From: an uncultured Parabacteroides sp.
GTDB lineage: Bacteria > Bacteroidota > Bacteroidia > Bacteroidales > Tannerellaceae
Length of the DNA: 51,715 nucleotides
Assembly: GCA_949295065.1 (NCBI GenBank)
Contig: CASFJQ010000015.1
Location: 1 to 51,715 of the forward strand
Direction of reading: 5' to 3'
Shown here: piece after piece, positions 15,425 through 24,500 of the stretch
Position numbering within the stretch: position 1 is the first letter of the stretch
Layout of the letters: each line of letters begins with the position of its first letter
Notes under the pieces: model-generated
Seen by the model: the letters and a program-made list of their open reading frames with translations, nothing else
Database searches by the model: none
What the model was told of the DNA's origin: nothing
Program-made: the position numbers and the translations under genes

Positions 15425-16675
15425 ATGAAAAACATTAGAATTTTCCCTAAGGATTGGCTTCAAATCCATCCTTATACTCAGAGTACGCCGGTCGATTCAT
15501 ATTATACGCGTATTGCAAATCGTATATACGATATATTGGAAGCTACTGAGATGGTTAACTCTTTCGAGAAAGACGAACCTGTACAGATTGCAATCCGTTT
15601 GGCTGGATATTTCGAGGACGTTATTTCACAAACAAATATATGGCGCACTTTCATCCTTGGATATAAGGAGAAATTCGGTCAGTATTTGCCTTTCTATACA
15701 ACTGACGATCATTATTATGACGACGAAGTTAACTTTGAGGATATAAGACTGATTCTTTGGCATTTCACACAGCAATATCACGGATGGAAGCATGGCACTT
15801 TTGTCAATCCGGACAATCCTGCCAACGAGGCTGCTTCAAGACTTATATACGAGCTTTTCTGCGAACATTGGACAACTGCTCCTGAAAACGAAAAAATGCA
15901 GAAGCTTTTCTCTGTCGAAACAAGATATACTCCGGAGAAATATAAAGAACTTCTTCACTGGTTCCATTATTCCTCTTATCTGTTTTGCGACACCAACGAG
16001 GAACTGACTGACACTGTCAAGGACTATCTGAAGCAGAATCCAAACGGTCATGGTGATATTATGATAATTCATGATTCCCTTGCTCACGTTGCCAGACATC
16101 ATTTCCTTGCATATACTTCTCCGTATTGGCTGTCAAAACTGATTCCGGCAGAGCATCCTGATTATGAATATTTCAAACAGGAAGGCGAGAAGGCTCAGAA
16201 CTTCGTTGACCCTAAAGTTCTTGAGATGAGAGAGGAAATGCAGGAACAATATAAGAAGTTCAAGAAAGAAGCAAAAAGAAAACTTCTCCTTTATATGACT
16301 TCAAAAGAGGAATTCCGTGAATTCCTTAACAAGACATTGGATCTTGAGCTTGAAGACATCGCCGGTGAAATTCCTGAACAATTTGCAGTTTATGCAACTC
16401 CTGAGGAAGGTATCAAGGTGTTGAGCTACGGAGTCCAGTTCGTAAAAGAAAAGAGAAATCCTTTCTATAATGCAGAAATGGCAAAACAGCAGGCTCTAAG
16501 CTTCTTCATTGTTAAACATTGCAGTCTAGGATTGTTGAAGGAGATGATGAACAAAGGTTTGCTTCCTGATGCCCAGACTAAGAGCCTTTCAAGTCCTGAA
16601 CGTGGAAAGGCTATCATTCAGGATAACTGGCAGTTCCTTTGCCAGTATTTCCACAAGGAAGACCCTACATTGTGA
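15425..16675 (+). CDS. DUF3843 family protein
   Basis: The 416-residue soluble protein has no signal peptide or membrane helix. The N-terminal phrase FPKDWLQIHPYTQSTPVDSYYTRIANRIYDIL and the acidic/aromatic middle (YTTDDHYYDDEVNFEDIRLILWHFTQQYHGWKHG) match, from memory, the DUF3843 family of Bacteroidetes, whose function is unknown. There is a charged helical segment near residues 265-290 (EMREEMQEQYKKFKKEAKRK). It has its own promoter and a structured leader, and a large palindrome follows it. No catalytic motif is recognisable. Confidence 0.8.
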   Translation: MKNIRIFPKDWLQIHPYTQSTPVDSYYTRIANRIYDILEATEMVNSFEKDEPVQIAIRLAGYFEDVISQTNIWRTFILGYKEKFGQYLPFYTTDDHYYDDEVNFEDIRLILWHFTQQYHGWKHGTFVNPDNPANEAASRLIYELFCEHWTTAPENEKMQKLFSVETRYTPEKYKELLHWFHYSSYLFCDTNEELTDTVKDYLKQNPNGHGDIMIIHDSLAHVARHHFLAYTSPYWLSKLIPAEHPDYEYFKQEGEKAQNFVDPKVLEMREEMQEQYKKFKKEAKRKLLLYMTSKEEFREFLNKTLDLELEDIAGEIPEQFAVYATPEEGIKVLSYGVQFVKEKRNPFYNAEMAKQQALSFFIVKHCSLGLLKEMMNKGLLPDAQTKSLSSPERGKAIIQDNWQFLCQYFHKEDPTL

Positions 16676-16688
16676 TACGATAGTTGAC

Positions 16689-16810
16689 AAGGCTTCAGAT
16701 ACAAGTTGACGAGTATTCAACACTGAGTGGACGAATTGGAAATTAAAATCTCCGTGTTCTCCGTGTCTCTGTGTTGAAAAAATTATTTCTCAACTTATAT
16801 CTGAAGCCTT
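16689..16810. repeat. Large intergenic palindrome with TTGACAAG and CTCTGTG motifs
   Basis: The 21-nt arms at 16689-16709 and 16790-16810 are complementary at 20 of 21 positions, and an inner pair (near 16718 and 16766-16776) can extend the stem. The loop contains the CTCCGTGTCTCTGTG motif. The element lies between the convergent DUF3843 and HU-HIG cassettes, so it may also terminate both transcripts. Confidence 0.7.
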
Positions 16811-16888
16811 TTAAGTTTTTAATCATAATTCTCTCTCAGCACCCTCAGTCTCATCCATCCAAATTCAACATGCAGGTGCCGCCTTCTC

Positions 16889-17029
16889 CTATGTCTTCGG
16901 AACATACGTCTTGTCACGTCCCGGATAAACCACAGCAGTTTTGGCAACTTCGCTATCACTGCTTTTGAAATTGAACAGAAATTTGAGAAAGGCAATAATG
17001 AATTCAAGGATCTTTTTAAATTTAGTCAT
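16889..17029 (-). CDS. Possible small membrane protein (46 aa) of the HU/glucosaminidase cassette
   Basis: An ATG at 17029 opens a 46-residue frame, MTKFKKILEFIIAFLKFLFN..., with one hydrophobic, possibly amphipathic helix (about 5-22) and a basic hydrophilic tail ending RDKTYVPKT. It begins 34 nt after the glucosaminidase stop on the same strand. Tiny membrane proteins are often encoded beside peptidoglycan hydrolases in HU-type cassettes of Bacteroides, so it could help the hydrolase reach the periplasm. This is inference: there is no homology I can name and no clear ribosome binding site. Confidence 0.4.
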   Translation of the reverse strand: MTKFKKILEFIIAFLKFLFNFKSSDSEVAKTAVVYPGRDKTYVPKT

Positions 17030-17063
17030 ATATGTGAGTTTTTGAGTTTTTGAGTTTTTGAGT

Positions 17064-17540
17064 TTACCCCCAATCCGCAATCAGCTCCACAATAGCCCTG
17101 ATCGTACCGGCGCACGAGACAACCGACTTCCTGTATAGCTCGCGGTTATCCCCGTTTAGTTCCGTAATATACATACTGTAAGCAATCTCCTTGGCATAAG
17201 CCTCCGGCTTGTCGCTCATCTGCCATGCCGAACGGTATTTGTTGCGTATGAGGCGTGCGAAGTCCATAAACGAATTTTCCGTTTTCATATATAGCCGGAA
17301 CTTCATCGAGTCCGGAGAATTTCCCGCCTGGAATTTCTTTCCCTGCCAGAACTCGTTTGAACAACCATAAGCCATCAGGCCGAAAAAATTCTTTGCTTCC
17401 TTTGCAAGCCTGCTTTCGCCCCAGCCGCTTTCCAGGGCTGCCTGCGCAAGAATCACAATCGGGTTCATAGCAAAAGCCGCCCCTGCAGCAATGGCATGGG
17501 GCAGGTTCTGCTTGACGAAGCGGATTTGAGTAGCCGTCAT
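17064..17540 (-). CDS. Glucosaminidase domain protein (peptidoglycan hydrolase)
   Basis: The 158-residue protein matches the mannosyl-glycoprotein endo-beta-N-acetylglucosaminidase fold (FlgJ/LytG family): IVILAQAALESGWGESRLAKEAKNFFGLMAY carries the catalytic Glu in ALESGWG, and later segments FRLYMKTENSFMDFARLIRNKYR and AYAKEIAYSMY follow. It would cleave the glycan backbone of peptidoglycan. It has no signal peptide, as in phage endolysins, so export would need another factor. It starts 2 nt after the HU-like gene stop (TAACCATG), which implies coupling, and is followed by a possible small membrane protein. Confidence 0.87.
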   Translation of the reverse strand: MTATQIRFVKQNLPHAIAAGAAFAMNPIVILAQAALESGWGESRLAKEAKNFFGLMAYGCSNEFWQGKKFQAGNSPDSMKFRLYMKTENSFMDFARLIRNKYRSAWQMSDKPEAYAKEIAYSMYITELNGDNRELYRKSVVSCAGTIRAIVELIADWG

Positions 17541-17542
17541 GG

Positions 17543-17968
17543 TTATTCAAGATGAGGTTTGTCGCATTCTTTGACTATTTCCACCATTCTCTCCATGGAC
17601 ATATCCGATGTGGCTTTCTTCAGCTCACTACCCGGAGTGAACACATATCTCGGCTTGCGGATAAGAGCGGTTGTGAATTCCTCTTCCGTAGCCACCCCCT
17701 GGCTTCCCAGCGAAACACGCAGTCTGCCCAAAGCTCCGAGCGACACCGATTCACCTCTGAGCAATGCTTCCGTAGCAACGCTGACCATACCTCTGATCAC
17801 AAGTTCCACATCACCGAACGAAGCCGTTGACTGTGCCGCAATTTGCTTGCAAAGCATTTCAAAAGTCAATTCCCCGGAAGTTCTTGCCTGTGCATACACC
17901 AGTTTTTCGTCAGCTCCGGCATCCTTACTCATGTTCTTTCTTTTTACCAAACGATACTTGATAGACAT
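17543..17968 (-). CDS. HU family DNA-binding protein (HU-HIG type)
   Basis: The 141-residue protein starts SIKYRLVKRKNMSKDA, typical of the Bacteroidetes HU-HIG group. It carries an HU-like fold (FEMLCKQIAAQSTASFGDVELVIRGMVSVATEALLRGESVSLGALGRLRVSLGS), an arm-like segment, and a C-terminal extension with RKPRYVFTPGSELKKA. These proteins differ from housekeeping HU and commonly sit beside peptidoglycan amidases or lysozymes in Bacteroides genomes; their role is not established. It is coupled to the downstream glucosaminidase. A -7 element lies about 180 nt upstream, leaving a long leader filled with TTGACAAG-type repeats. Confidence 0.85.
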   Translation of the reverse strand: MSIKYRLVKRKNMSKDAGADEKLVYAQARTSGELTFEMLCKQIAAQSTASFGDVELVIRGMVSVATEALLRGESVSLGALGRLRVSLGSQGVATEEEFTTALIRKPRYVFTPGSELKKATSDMSMERMVEIVKECDKPHLE

Positions 17969-18012
17969 AGATGTAAATTTAAAGGTTAGTGATTGTTGTT
18001 GTTTTGCAGGAG

Positions 18013-18120
18013 AAGTTTTTTAAGTTTTTAAGTTGACAAGTTAACAAGTTGACAAGGCTACAGGAAAAAATATTTTTCTACTTGACTCCTTGACTCCTTG
18101 ACTTCTTGACTCCTCATACA
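18013..18120. repeat. TTGACAAG/CTTGACTC repeat cluster in the HU-HIG leader
   Basis: Tandem AAGTTTTT units pass into two TTGACAAG copies (18031-18057), followed by four CTTGACTCC-like units (18081-18113). The two halves are weakly complementary. The cluster lies inside the transcribed leader of the HU-HIG gene. Confidence 0.55.
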
Positions 18121-18146
18121 AAACATTGATTAATTTTCTTTGTCAC

Positions 18147-18154
18147 AAAGGTAA
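18147..18154 (-). promoter_or_regulatory. -7 element of the HU-HIG cassette
   Basis: Minus-strand TACCTTTG is an exact -7 consensus. No convincing -33 element is present at 19-20 nt. It would give a leader of about 170 nt. Confidence 0.45.
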
Positions 18155-18395
18155 TATCCGTGAAAATAAGGAGTAGCATCTATGGCATTTTATGGTTGGT
18201 TGATGGGGGATAAGGAAATAAATAGTTGGAAGTTGACAAGTTTACGAGGCTCCTGTGCAAATGCAAGGATTGTATTCGGGGGAAATGTGATTTCTGCATC
18301 CAAATATAAAGGGGAAAATGTGAAAAATAAATGGTGATTCATCCGGAAAATGTGAAATTATTTGTGTTTTGTGGTGTTGATTATGTGAAAATAAA

Positions 18396-18403
18396 TATAT
18401 TTG
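18396..18403 (+). promoter_or_regulatory. -7 element of the ATPase gene
   Basis: TATATTTG is an exact consensus 24 nt before the ATG at 18428. The nearest TTG (18377-18379) is only 16 nt upstream, so the promoter is suboptimal. The stretch 18181-18395 holds one more TTGACAAG copy and no gene I can support. Confidence 0.45.
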
Positions 18404-18427
18404 CAATTGAAACAAAAGAAATTGATT

Positions 18428-19777
18428 ATGGAAAAATTGCTTAAGAGAAAGGTTGATGCTTATTTAATAGCATGGAAGAATAATCCAGATAGAAAACCTC
18501 TTATAGTAAAAGGGGCTCGTCAGATTGGAAAGACTCGCTCTATCGAGTGGTTTGCATATCAGAACTATAAGAATGTTATCCAAATTAATTTCGTAGAACA
18601 AACAAAGTATAAGAATATCTTTGAAGATGGATTTGAAGTTGATACGATCCTTAAAAACATCTCATTGCTTAATCCTGAACTGAAGTTTATACCTGGAGAA
18701 ACGATTTTCTTCTTTGATGAACTGCAAGCCTGTCCTAATTGTGCCACTTCATTGAAGTTCTTTAAGCTCGACGGACGGTTTGATGTTATCTGTTCCGGTT
18801 CATTGATGGGGCTCAATTACAAAGAGATAGAATCCAATAGTGTTGGCTATAAGGAAGATTATGAAATGCATTCCATGGATTTCGAGGAGTTCCTTTGGGC
18901 TAAGGGATACACAGACGATTTTATAGAGGAACTATACCGGCATATGTTGGAGGCCAGTCCTCTTGCAACTTTGCAGACCGATGTACTATTCAGTTTATTC
19001 CGTGATTATGCTATTATTGGAGGTATGCCTGAGGTGGTGAATACATATATCAAGAATAAAAACTTCAGTGGAACATTCGGCATACAGAAACAGTTGCTGA
19101 AAGACTATGAGGAGGATATCACCAAATATGTAGATGGTTTAGATAAAGCAAAGGTTAAAGCAGTTTACAACCACATCTCTACATTCCTGGCAAAAGAAAA
19201 CAAGCGTTTCCAGATAACTAAGATTGGAAAAAATGCACGTAACAGAGATTATATCGGTTGTGTGGAATGGTTGGCTGATGCCGGAGTTATCAATATTTGT
19301 TATTGTTTGAATCAACTGGAACTTCCCATTAAGGGCAATTATGATCCTAAACTATATAAGATTTATTACAAAGATACAGGACTTTTGATTGCATCACTCG
19401 ATGAAGAAGCGCAAGAGGATTTGAGAGTAAATAAAAATCTGGGTACATATAAAGGAGCTATATACGAGAACATAGTAGGGGATATGCTGGTAAAGCAGGG
19501 ATATAATCTCTACTATTATAGTAGCGACAAGCCTTCTCTTGAAATGGATTTCTTTGTGCGCGATGCTGATTCCCTTATTCCTGTGGAAGTAAAAGCCAAT
19601 GATGGCGCAACAGCATCGTTGAACAAGCTGCTAAGTGATGATAAATATCTGGATGTTAAATACGGCATCAAGTTAGGATATAAGAATATCGGTTTCAACG
19701 GTAAGTTCTATACTTTTCCTTATTTCTTGACTTTTTTATTGAAGAGGTTTGTGTCGGAGAGGAAGTTTCAAAACTAA
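18428..19777 (+). CDS. ATP-binding protein with AAA_14 and DUF4143 domains
   Basis: The 449-residue protein begins with a P-loop ATPase domain: Walker A GARQIGKTRS, Walker B TIFFFDELQ, and a sensor-like VICSGSLMG. The C-terminal part carries the DUF4143 domain, with the nuclease-like phrase LEMDFFVRDADSLIPVEVKAN. This D-x(n)-ExK pattern is the PD-(D/E)XK core. These proteins are widespread, multi-copy and of unclear role; defence or mobile-element maintenance has been suggested. The ATG at 18428 is preferred over the upstream TTG at 18401. The stop codon lies inside a sequence that is repeated 126 bp downstream. Confidence 0.88.
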   Translation: MEKLLKRKVDAYLIAWKNNPDRKPLIVKGARQIGKTRSIEWFAYQNYKNVIQINFVEQTKYKNIFEDGFEVDTILKNISLLNPELKFIPGETIFFFDELQACPNCATSLKFFKLDGRFDVICSGSLMGLNYKEIESNSVGYKEDYEMHSMDFEEFLWAKGYTDDFIEELYRHMLEASPLATLQTDVLFSLFRDYAIIGGMPEVVNTYIKNKNFSGTFGIQKQLLKDYEEDITKYVDGLDKAKVKAVYNHISTFLAKENKRFQITKIGKNARNRDYIGCVEWLADAGVINICYCLNQLELPIKGNYDPKLYKIYYKDTGLLIASLDEEAQEDLRVNKNLGTYKGAIYENIVGDMLVKQGYNLYYYSSDKPSLEMDFFVRDADSLIPVEVKANDGATASLNKLLSDDKYLDVKYGIKLGYKNIGFNGKFYTFPYFLTFLLKRFVSERKFQN

Positions 19778-19999
19778 TTTAAACACAGAGACACAGAGCA
19801 CACAGAGGATTTTATTTATTTAAGTTGACAAGAGTTTTAAAGGAGTCGAGTAGAGCAAAATTAAGGCTGAAAGCCTTTCTATAGGTGGGTGTTGCAAAAC
19901 TAATTTAAACACAGAGAACACAGAGAATTTTATTTATACTCAATATATTACCTCTGTGACTTTGTGCCTCTGTGTTTGATTTGCATGTTTTGCAACACC
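19769..19999. repeat. CACAGAG repeat array with direct and inverted copies
   Basis: A 22-nt block (CAAAACTAATTT... to CACAGAG) at 19769-19790 recurs exactly at 19895-19916. The second copy forms the left arm of a palindrome: GGTGTTGCAAAAC (19888-19900) pairs with GTTTTGCAACACC (19987-19999), and CACAGAG units face CTCTGTG units inside. A small hairpin AAGGCT/AGCCTT (19863-19877) and a TTGACAAG copy lie between. This fills most of the 480-bp gap after the ATPase gene. Confidence 0.7.
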
Positions 20000-20002
20000 T
20001 AC

Positions 20003-20143
20003 AGGAACAGCCATGACCGTTTCCTGATAGTTGACGATAAGGAAGTGTACCATATCGGAGCTTCGCTGAAAGACCTGGGCAAGAAAATGTTTGCATTTTC
20101 TAAGCTGCAGATAGATTCCGGACTTATAATTGACAAACTGTAG
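20003..20143 (+). pseudogene. C-terminal remnant of a DNA-binding protein (ORF6N-type?)
   Basis: About 46 codons without a start remain, reading HDRFLIVDDKEVYHIGASL then KDLGKKMFAFSKLQ and ending at a TAG (20141-20143). The HDRFLI..D..VYHIGASLKDLGKK signature is, from memory, the conserved C-terminus of ORF6N-domain or related Bacteroides DNA-binding proteins. The frame enters directly from the palindromic CACAGAG repeat, so the rest of the gene has been lost or replaced by repeats. Confidence 0.6.
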
Positions 20144-20151
20144 GAGTTATC

Positions 20152-20239
20152 AGTGTCGCTCTTTCAGAGCTCTTTTCTTATATCCCCCTTGGACCTAGGG
20201 CTTACACCCTAGGCTAAATAGGTGTCGCCACTTCGTGGC
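20152..20239. repeat. Three-hairpin intergenic repeat with CCTAGGG palindrome
   Basis: A central hairpin, CCTAGGG/CCCTAGG (20194-20213), is flanked by two related units, GTGTCGC followed by a small TTC-loop hairpin: GCTCT/AGAGC (20158-20170) and GCCAC/GTGGC (20227-20239). The layout resembles a widely dispersed palindromic repeat seen in many bacterial intergenic regions. Its mobility is unknown. Confidence 0.65.
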
Positions 20240-20256
20240 TTATTGTATGCTACATA

Positions 20257-21549
20257 TCATATAGAGGGATTACAACTCACTGCCTTATTATACTGAGCCA
20301 ATGCAGCTTTTTGCTGATACCAGGTTTGGATCAGGCTGCTGTATGACTGAATCCATGAGAGCTGTGCCGAGAGGACATCAAGGATAGGAAGTTTTCCTTC
20401 GTTGTAACTGAAGGTGTTCAGTTCGAGGTTCTCTTCAGCAATCTGGCAGGCTTCCTTTGCCAGGGTAATCTGCTTGGTGTTTTCGCTCAGGCTTGTCCAT
20501 GCATTTGCTACTTCCTGTGAGATTCTGTCCCTTGTCTGGTCGAGAGCATATTCCTTGCTTCGGAGAATTGCTCTTTGTGAGTTCACTTCCTTTGAACGAG
20601 CACCCCAGTGGAAAATAGGAATCTTGAGGGTTGCCATAAGGGTTGGAGTCCATATTTGCTCGGAACCTTTGACGTTGAGCATAGGAGTTCCCCATGAGCC
20701 CTGGAAACCTATGGAGAGCGAAGGATTGTATTTTGATTTTGCAATGTTTACCATTCTTTTCTGATATTCAATCTCGAGCTGTGAAATGCTGTAGTCCGGA
20801 CGGTTGGACAGTATGTTTTCAGCATCGTCCTTAACCGAAGGGAGACTGATCACCTGGGTTATTGAGTCGGCAAGATTAATCGGCTCCATTGGAGATTTTC
20901 CCATAAGAATATTCATGTTTTGCAGGGCAATCTGATATTCCTTGTAGGCATTGCTTTTGTTGAGCTCAGCCTCTTTCAGACGGGAACGCACCTGGAGAAG
21001 GTCTGTTTTGCTTATCTGTCCGTCGTTGAATCTCATCTCAAGCACTTTTTCCAGCTCTTTGACGATGTCAACAAATTGGCACATGACGTCGTACATTCCT
21101 TTGCGAGCAGCGGCAGACCAGTAGTTCATGTCTGCGGAATATATGATGTTATCCACTGTCAGCTCTTCTGATTTGCCTGCAATCTCGCTCTGTATCTGTG
21201 CAGCCTTGTAGTTGTTGTAGATTTTGCCACCCATATAAATCGGTTGGCTCACTGTGGCTCCGAGGTTGTAGGTGTTATGGTCCATTTCGATGCCGGTGCT
21301 GCCGAGGGCAAGGTCGTATTTGTTTATCCTGTACTGATAGTTTCCTGAGAAATCAATTGCAGGGAAGAAGGCTGTCTTAGCCGTGCGCATAGCTTCCTGC
21401 ATTGCAACACGCTGTTCGGAACTCTGCTTTATCTGGCGGCTATAGTCCAGAACTTTTTCCTTATATGAGTCCAGAGTTACGGGAGCTTCCTGCGCAAAGG
21501 CAGAAAGACTTCCCAGTATCATACATCCGGCAATTATATTGAGTTTCAT
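20257..21549 (-). CDS. TolC family outer membrane channel of the RND efflux operon
   Basis: The 430-residue protein has a signal peptide (...LSAFA|QE) and two OEP repeats: YKEKVLDYSRQIKQSSEQRVAMQEAM near the N-terminus and ACQIAEENLELNTFSYNEGKLPILDVLSAQ near residue 385. It forms the outer-membrane exit duct of a tripartite pump. It is the last gene of the adaptor-RND-TolC operon, beginning 2 nt after the RND stop. It is distinct in sequence from the TolC at 368-1747, so the two exporters in this window have dedicated channels. Confidence 0.94.
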   Translation of the reverse strand: MKLNIIAGCMILGSLSAFAQEAPVTLDSYKEKVLDYSRQIKQSSEQRVAMQEAMRTAKTAFFPAIDFSGNYQYRINKYDLALGSTGIEMDHNTYNLGATVSQPIYMGGKIYNNYKAAQIQSEIAGKSEELTVDNIIYSADMNYWSAAARKGMYDVMCQFVDIVKELEKVLEMRFNDGQISKTDLLQVRSRLKEAELNKSNAYKEYQIALQNMNILMGKSPMEPINLADSITQVISLPSVKDDAENILSNRPDYSISQLEIEYQKRMVNIAKSKYNPSLSIGFQGSWGTPMLNVKGSEQIWTPTLMATLKIPIFHWGARSKEVNSQRAILRSKEYALDQTRDRISQEVANAWTSLSENTKQITLAKEACQIAEENLELNTFSYNEGKLPILDVLSAQLSWIQSYSSLIQTWYQQKAALAQYNKAVSCNPSI

Positions 21550-21551
21550 AT

Positions 21552-24500
21552 TTATGAGATTTTAATTTTAAAGAATATACAATAAGCTACTGGCAATACG
21601 AATATTGTCAATATTGTGGATATGAGCAGTCCGCCCATTATGGTAGCAGCCATTCCGGCAAACATTGCGTCTCCAAGCAAAGGAAGCATACCTAGGATGG
21701 TTGTTCCTGAAGCCATCGTAACAGGGACGATTCTTGTTTTGGTAGCTTCAATCACAGCCTTGAGAGGTTCCATACCTCCTGATTGCAGTAGGCCAATCTC
21801 ATCGACAAGGACTATGGCATTCTTTATATTCATACCTATAAGTCCGAGGAGACCGAGCATGGCAAAGAAATCGAGAGACTTCCCGAACACTATCAGACCG
21901 AATACGACGCCTATGAATATCAGAGGTAACATCAGCATGATAAGAACAGGTTTGCGATAGTGCTGAGGGAAAAGCAACAGCAAGGTTACATAAATCAGAC
22001 CGAACATCAGAGGTATGTTTGCTGCTATGGCATTGTTTCCCTTGTCCTGCTCCAGCTGTTCGCCGAAATACTGTAGTTTGTATCCTTCGGGAACTTTCAC
22101 ATTTTCCTGGATTTCTTTCCACAGATGTGAGAAGGCTTCCATTGTGTTTGCTCCGCGTTTGGGTTCGCATTGCATCATCATCGCACGCTGTCTGTTGTGA
22201 CGCTTCACAACATTGAAGTCATATTCAAGAGGGAAATTGTCTATTACCTGCTCAACTTTTACGCTCTTTCCCTTTGCGCTATATACCGGGAGAGTTTTCA
22301 CGTCGTTAAGGTTCATTGAATCCAGTTCTGCATCTTTCATCAGAATTGGCATGAACAAATCACCTTCACGATATTCTCCAAGAGGTATTCCGTTGGTTGC
22401 GGAGCGAAGCGAATAGGCTACCTGCTGGCGTGTGATACCCAGTCTCAGACCTTTTTCCTGAGAGAAGTTTGGCTTCCATACCGGGACTTTGTTTCCCCAG
22501 CTGTCGCGCACTTCCATCACCATGTCGTATTTGCGGGCAATCTCTTTTGCCTGTTCGGTGAGTGAGACAAGAGTGTCGATGTTGTCGCCGATGAAACCTA
22601 TTTCAATTGCTGCATCAGGGACAGGTGACAAGGCAAATAGAGACGAACGGGTGAGGATATCCGGATAATTCCCGACCATATAGTCGTAGAACTTTGATTC
22701 CTCTGCCGGAGCATCTTCAGCTTCTTTAGTCTCAATCAGGATATTGGCGAAATTCGGTTTCGGTCCCATTGACGAACTTGCCAGATAATATCTGACTGGA
22801 GAACCGCCCATAGTAACTGAATAAGACTTTATGTTTTCGTTGTTCTTCAGATATTCCTCGATTTTCAGAACATTTTTCTCAACCTCTCTGATGCTGTATC
22901 CTTCAGGGAATATCAGGTCGGCACGGAAATATGGCTTGTTCATTATCGGGAAGAAGCTCTGAGGCATCAGTGCCATTACTACGAACGATATAACCAGAGT
23001 TGTTATGACCGTTGTAAGTGTGACAAATCTACGTTTGATAAGCTTCTGTATGAACAACTCAAACTTATGATAAAGCTTGGTGTCGTAAGGATTCTTTGTT
23101 TCACCAGGAACAGCCTCTTTCAGTATGAAATTACCGAAAGTCGTAGTCTGGGTGAGGGCAAGAATCCAGCTAAGCCCGAGTGACACTGCAAGAACAATAA
23201 ACAACGGCTTTACGATTTCAGCCACCGAAGCAGGAGCCATATACATCGGAAGGAACGAACATACGGCAATAAACGTAGCTCCAAGCAAAGCCCATTGAGG
23301 TTTTGTTGCCCCGTCGATCAGCGCCTGATAACGGCTCATACCTCGCTTTATTCCTATTTGAGCGTTATCGGTTACAACAATAGCATTGTCCACAAGCATA
23401 CCCATTGCTATGATGAAGGCAGCGAGTGAGGTTCTGTTAAGTCCTACGCCCATGACAAGCATTATGAGCAATGTTCCGCCAACGGAGAAGAGCAGGGAGC
23501 TGCCGACAAGCATTCCGGCACGTGTTCCCATCACCATGAATATAATGACGATAACGATAAGCAGGGATTCGATAAGGTTTATGATGAATCCGTTGTTCGC
23601 ATCGTGAGCAATTCTGTTTTCAGGATAGATAGACTCCAGTTCCATGCCGATAGGGAAAAGAGATTTCATTTCTCCCAACCTTTCTTCAACTGCATTACCT
23701 ACAGCTACGACATCATCTTTTGCTCCGGTGGCAACACCTATACCTATGGCACGCATACCGTTCACACGCATAAGGTTGTTAGGAGGATTAAGGTAGCCGC
23801 GTTCAATTTCGGCAATGTCGCCAAGGCGGACTTCATTACCGTTTTTAGTGACTATAAGCTGGTTGCGAATGTCGTCGATACTGTTGTATGTACCTTCGGT
23901 GCGGACTCTTAGCTGATATGCTCCGGTTGTTATTTCGCCGGTGTTGACAAGCAGATTCTGTGTCTGGAGTGTCTGCTGAATCATATTAGGGTCAATACCG
24001 AGATTGGCAAGTTTTGGAACGGAAATGGAAACATTCACCACTTCAGTCTGTTCGCCATAAAGGAACACCTTCTGCACTCCGTCGATAGGAGTAAGTTCTG
24101 TCTTTATCTTCTGAGCCCAGTCTCTCATCTCTCTGAAAGAGAAACCGTCATCGGCAGTGAGAGCATAGTAGATACCGAACACGTCACCGAAATCATCACT
24201 TACGCTGATTGACGAAGCTCCTGAAGGAAGCTTTGGCTGGATGTTGCTGACTTTTCTTCGCAACTCATCCCATTTTACAGGCATATTTTCCGGAGGGATA
24301 GTAGGGTCAAGTTCGATAGTAATCTTTGACATACCGAAATATGATTCGGATTTAATCTGGAAAACGTCAGACATTGACTGGATTTCCCTTTCGATAGGCT
24401 CGGTTACCAGTTTCTCTACTTCCAGAGGGTCAGCTCCCGGATATTGTGTCATCAGCACAGCCTGTTTGATAACGAAAGGGGAGTCTTCCTTCTTAGGCAG

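Noticed and set aside
18401-18427. TTG start upstream of the ATPase
   Set aside because: It overlaps the -7 element; the ATG at 18428 has a normal N-terminus.
16676-20256. Prophage or integrative element
   Set aside because: The hydrolase, HU protein and repeats hint at one, but there is no integrase, capsid, portal, terminase or attachment-site pair.
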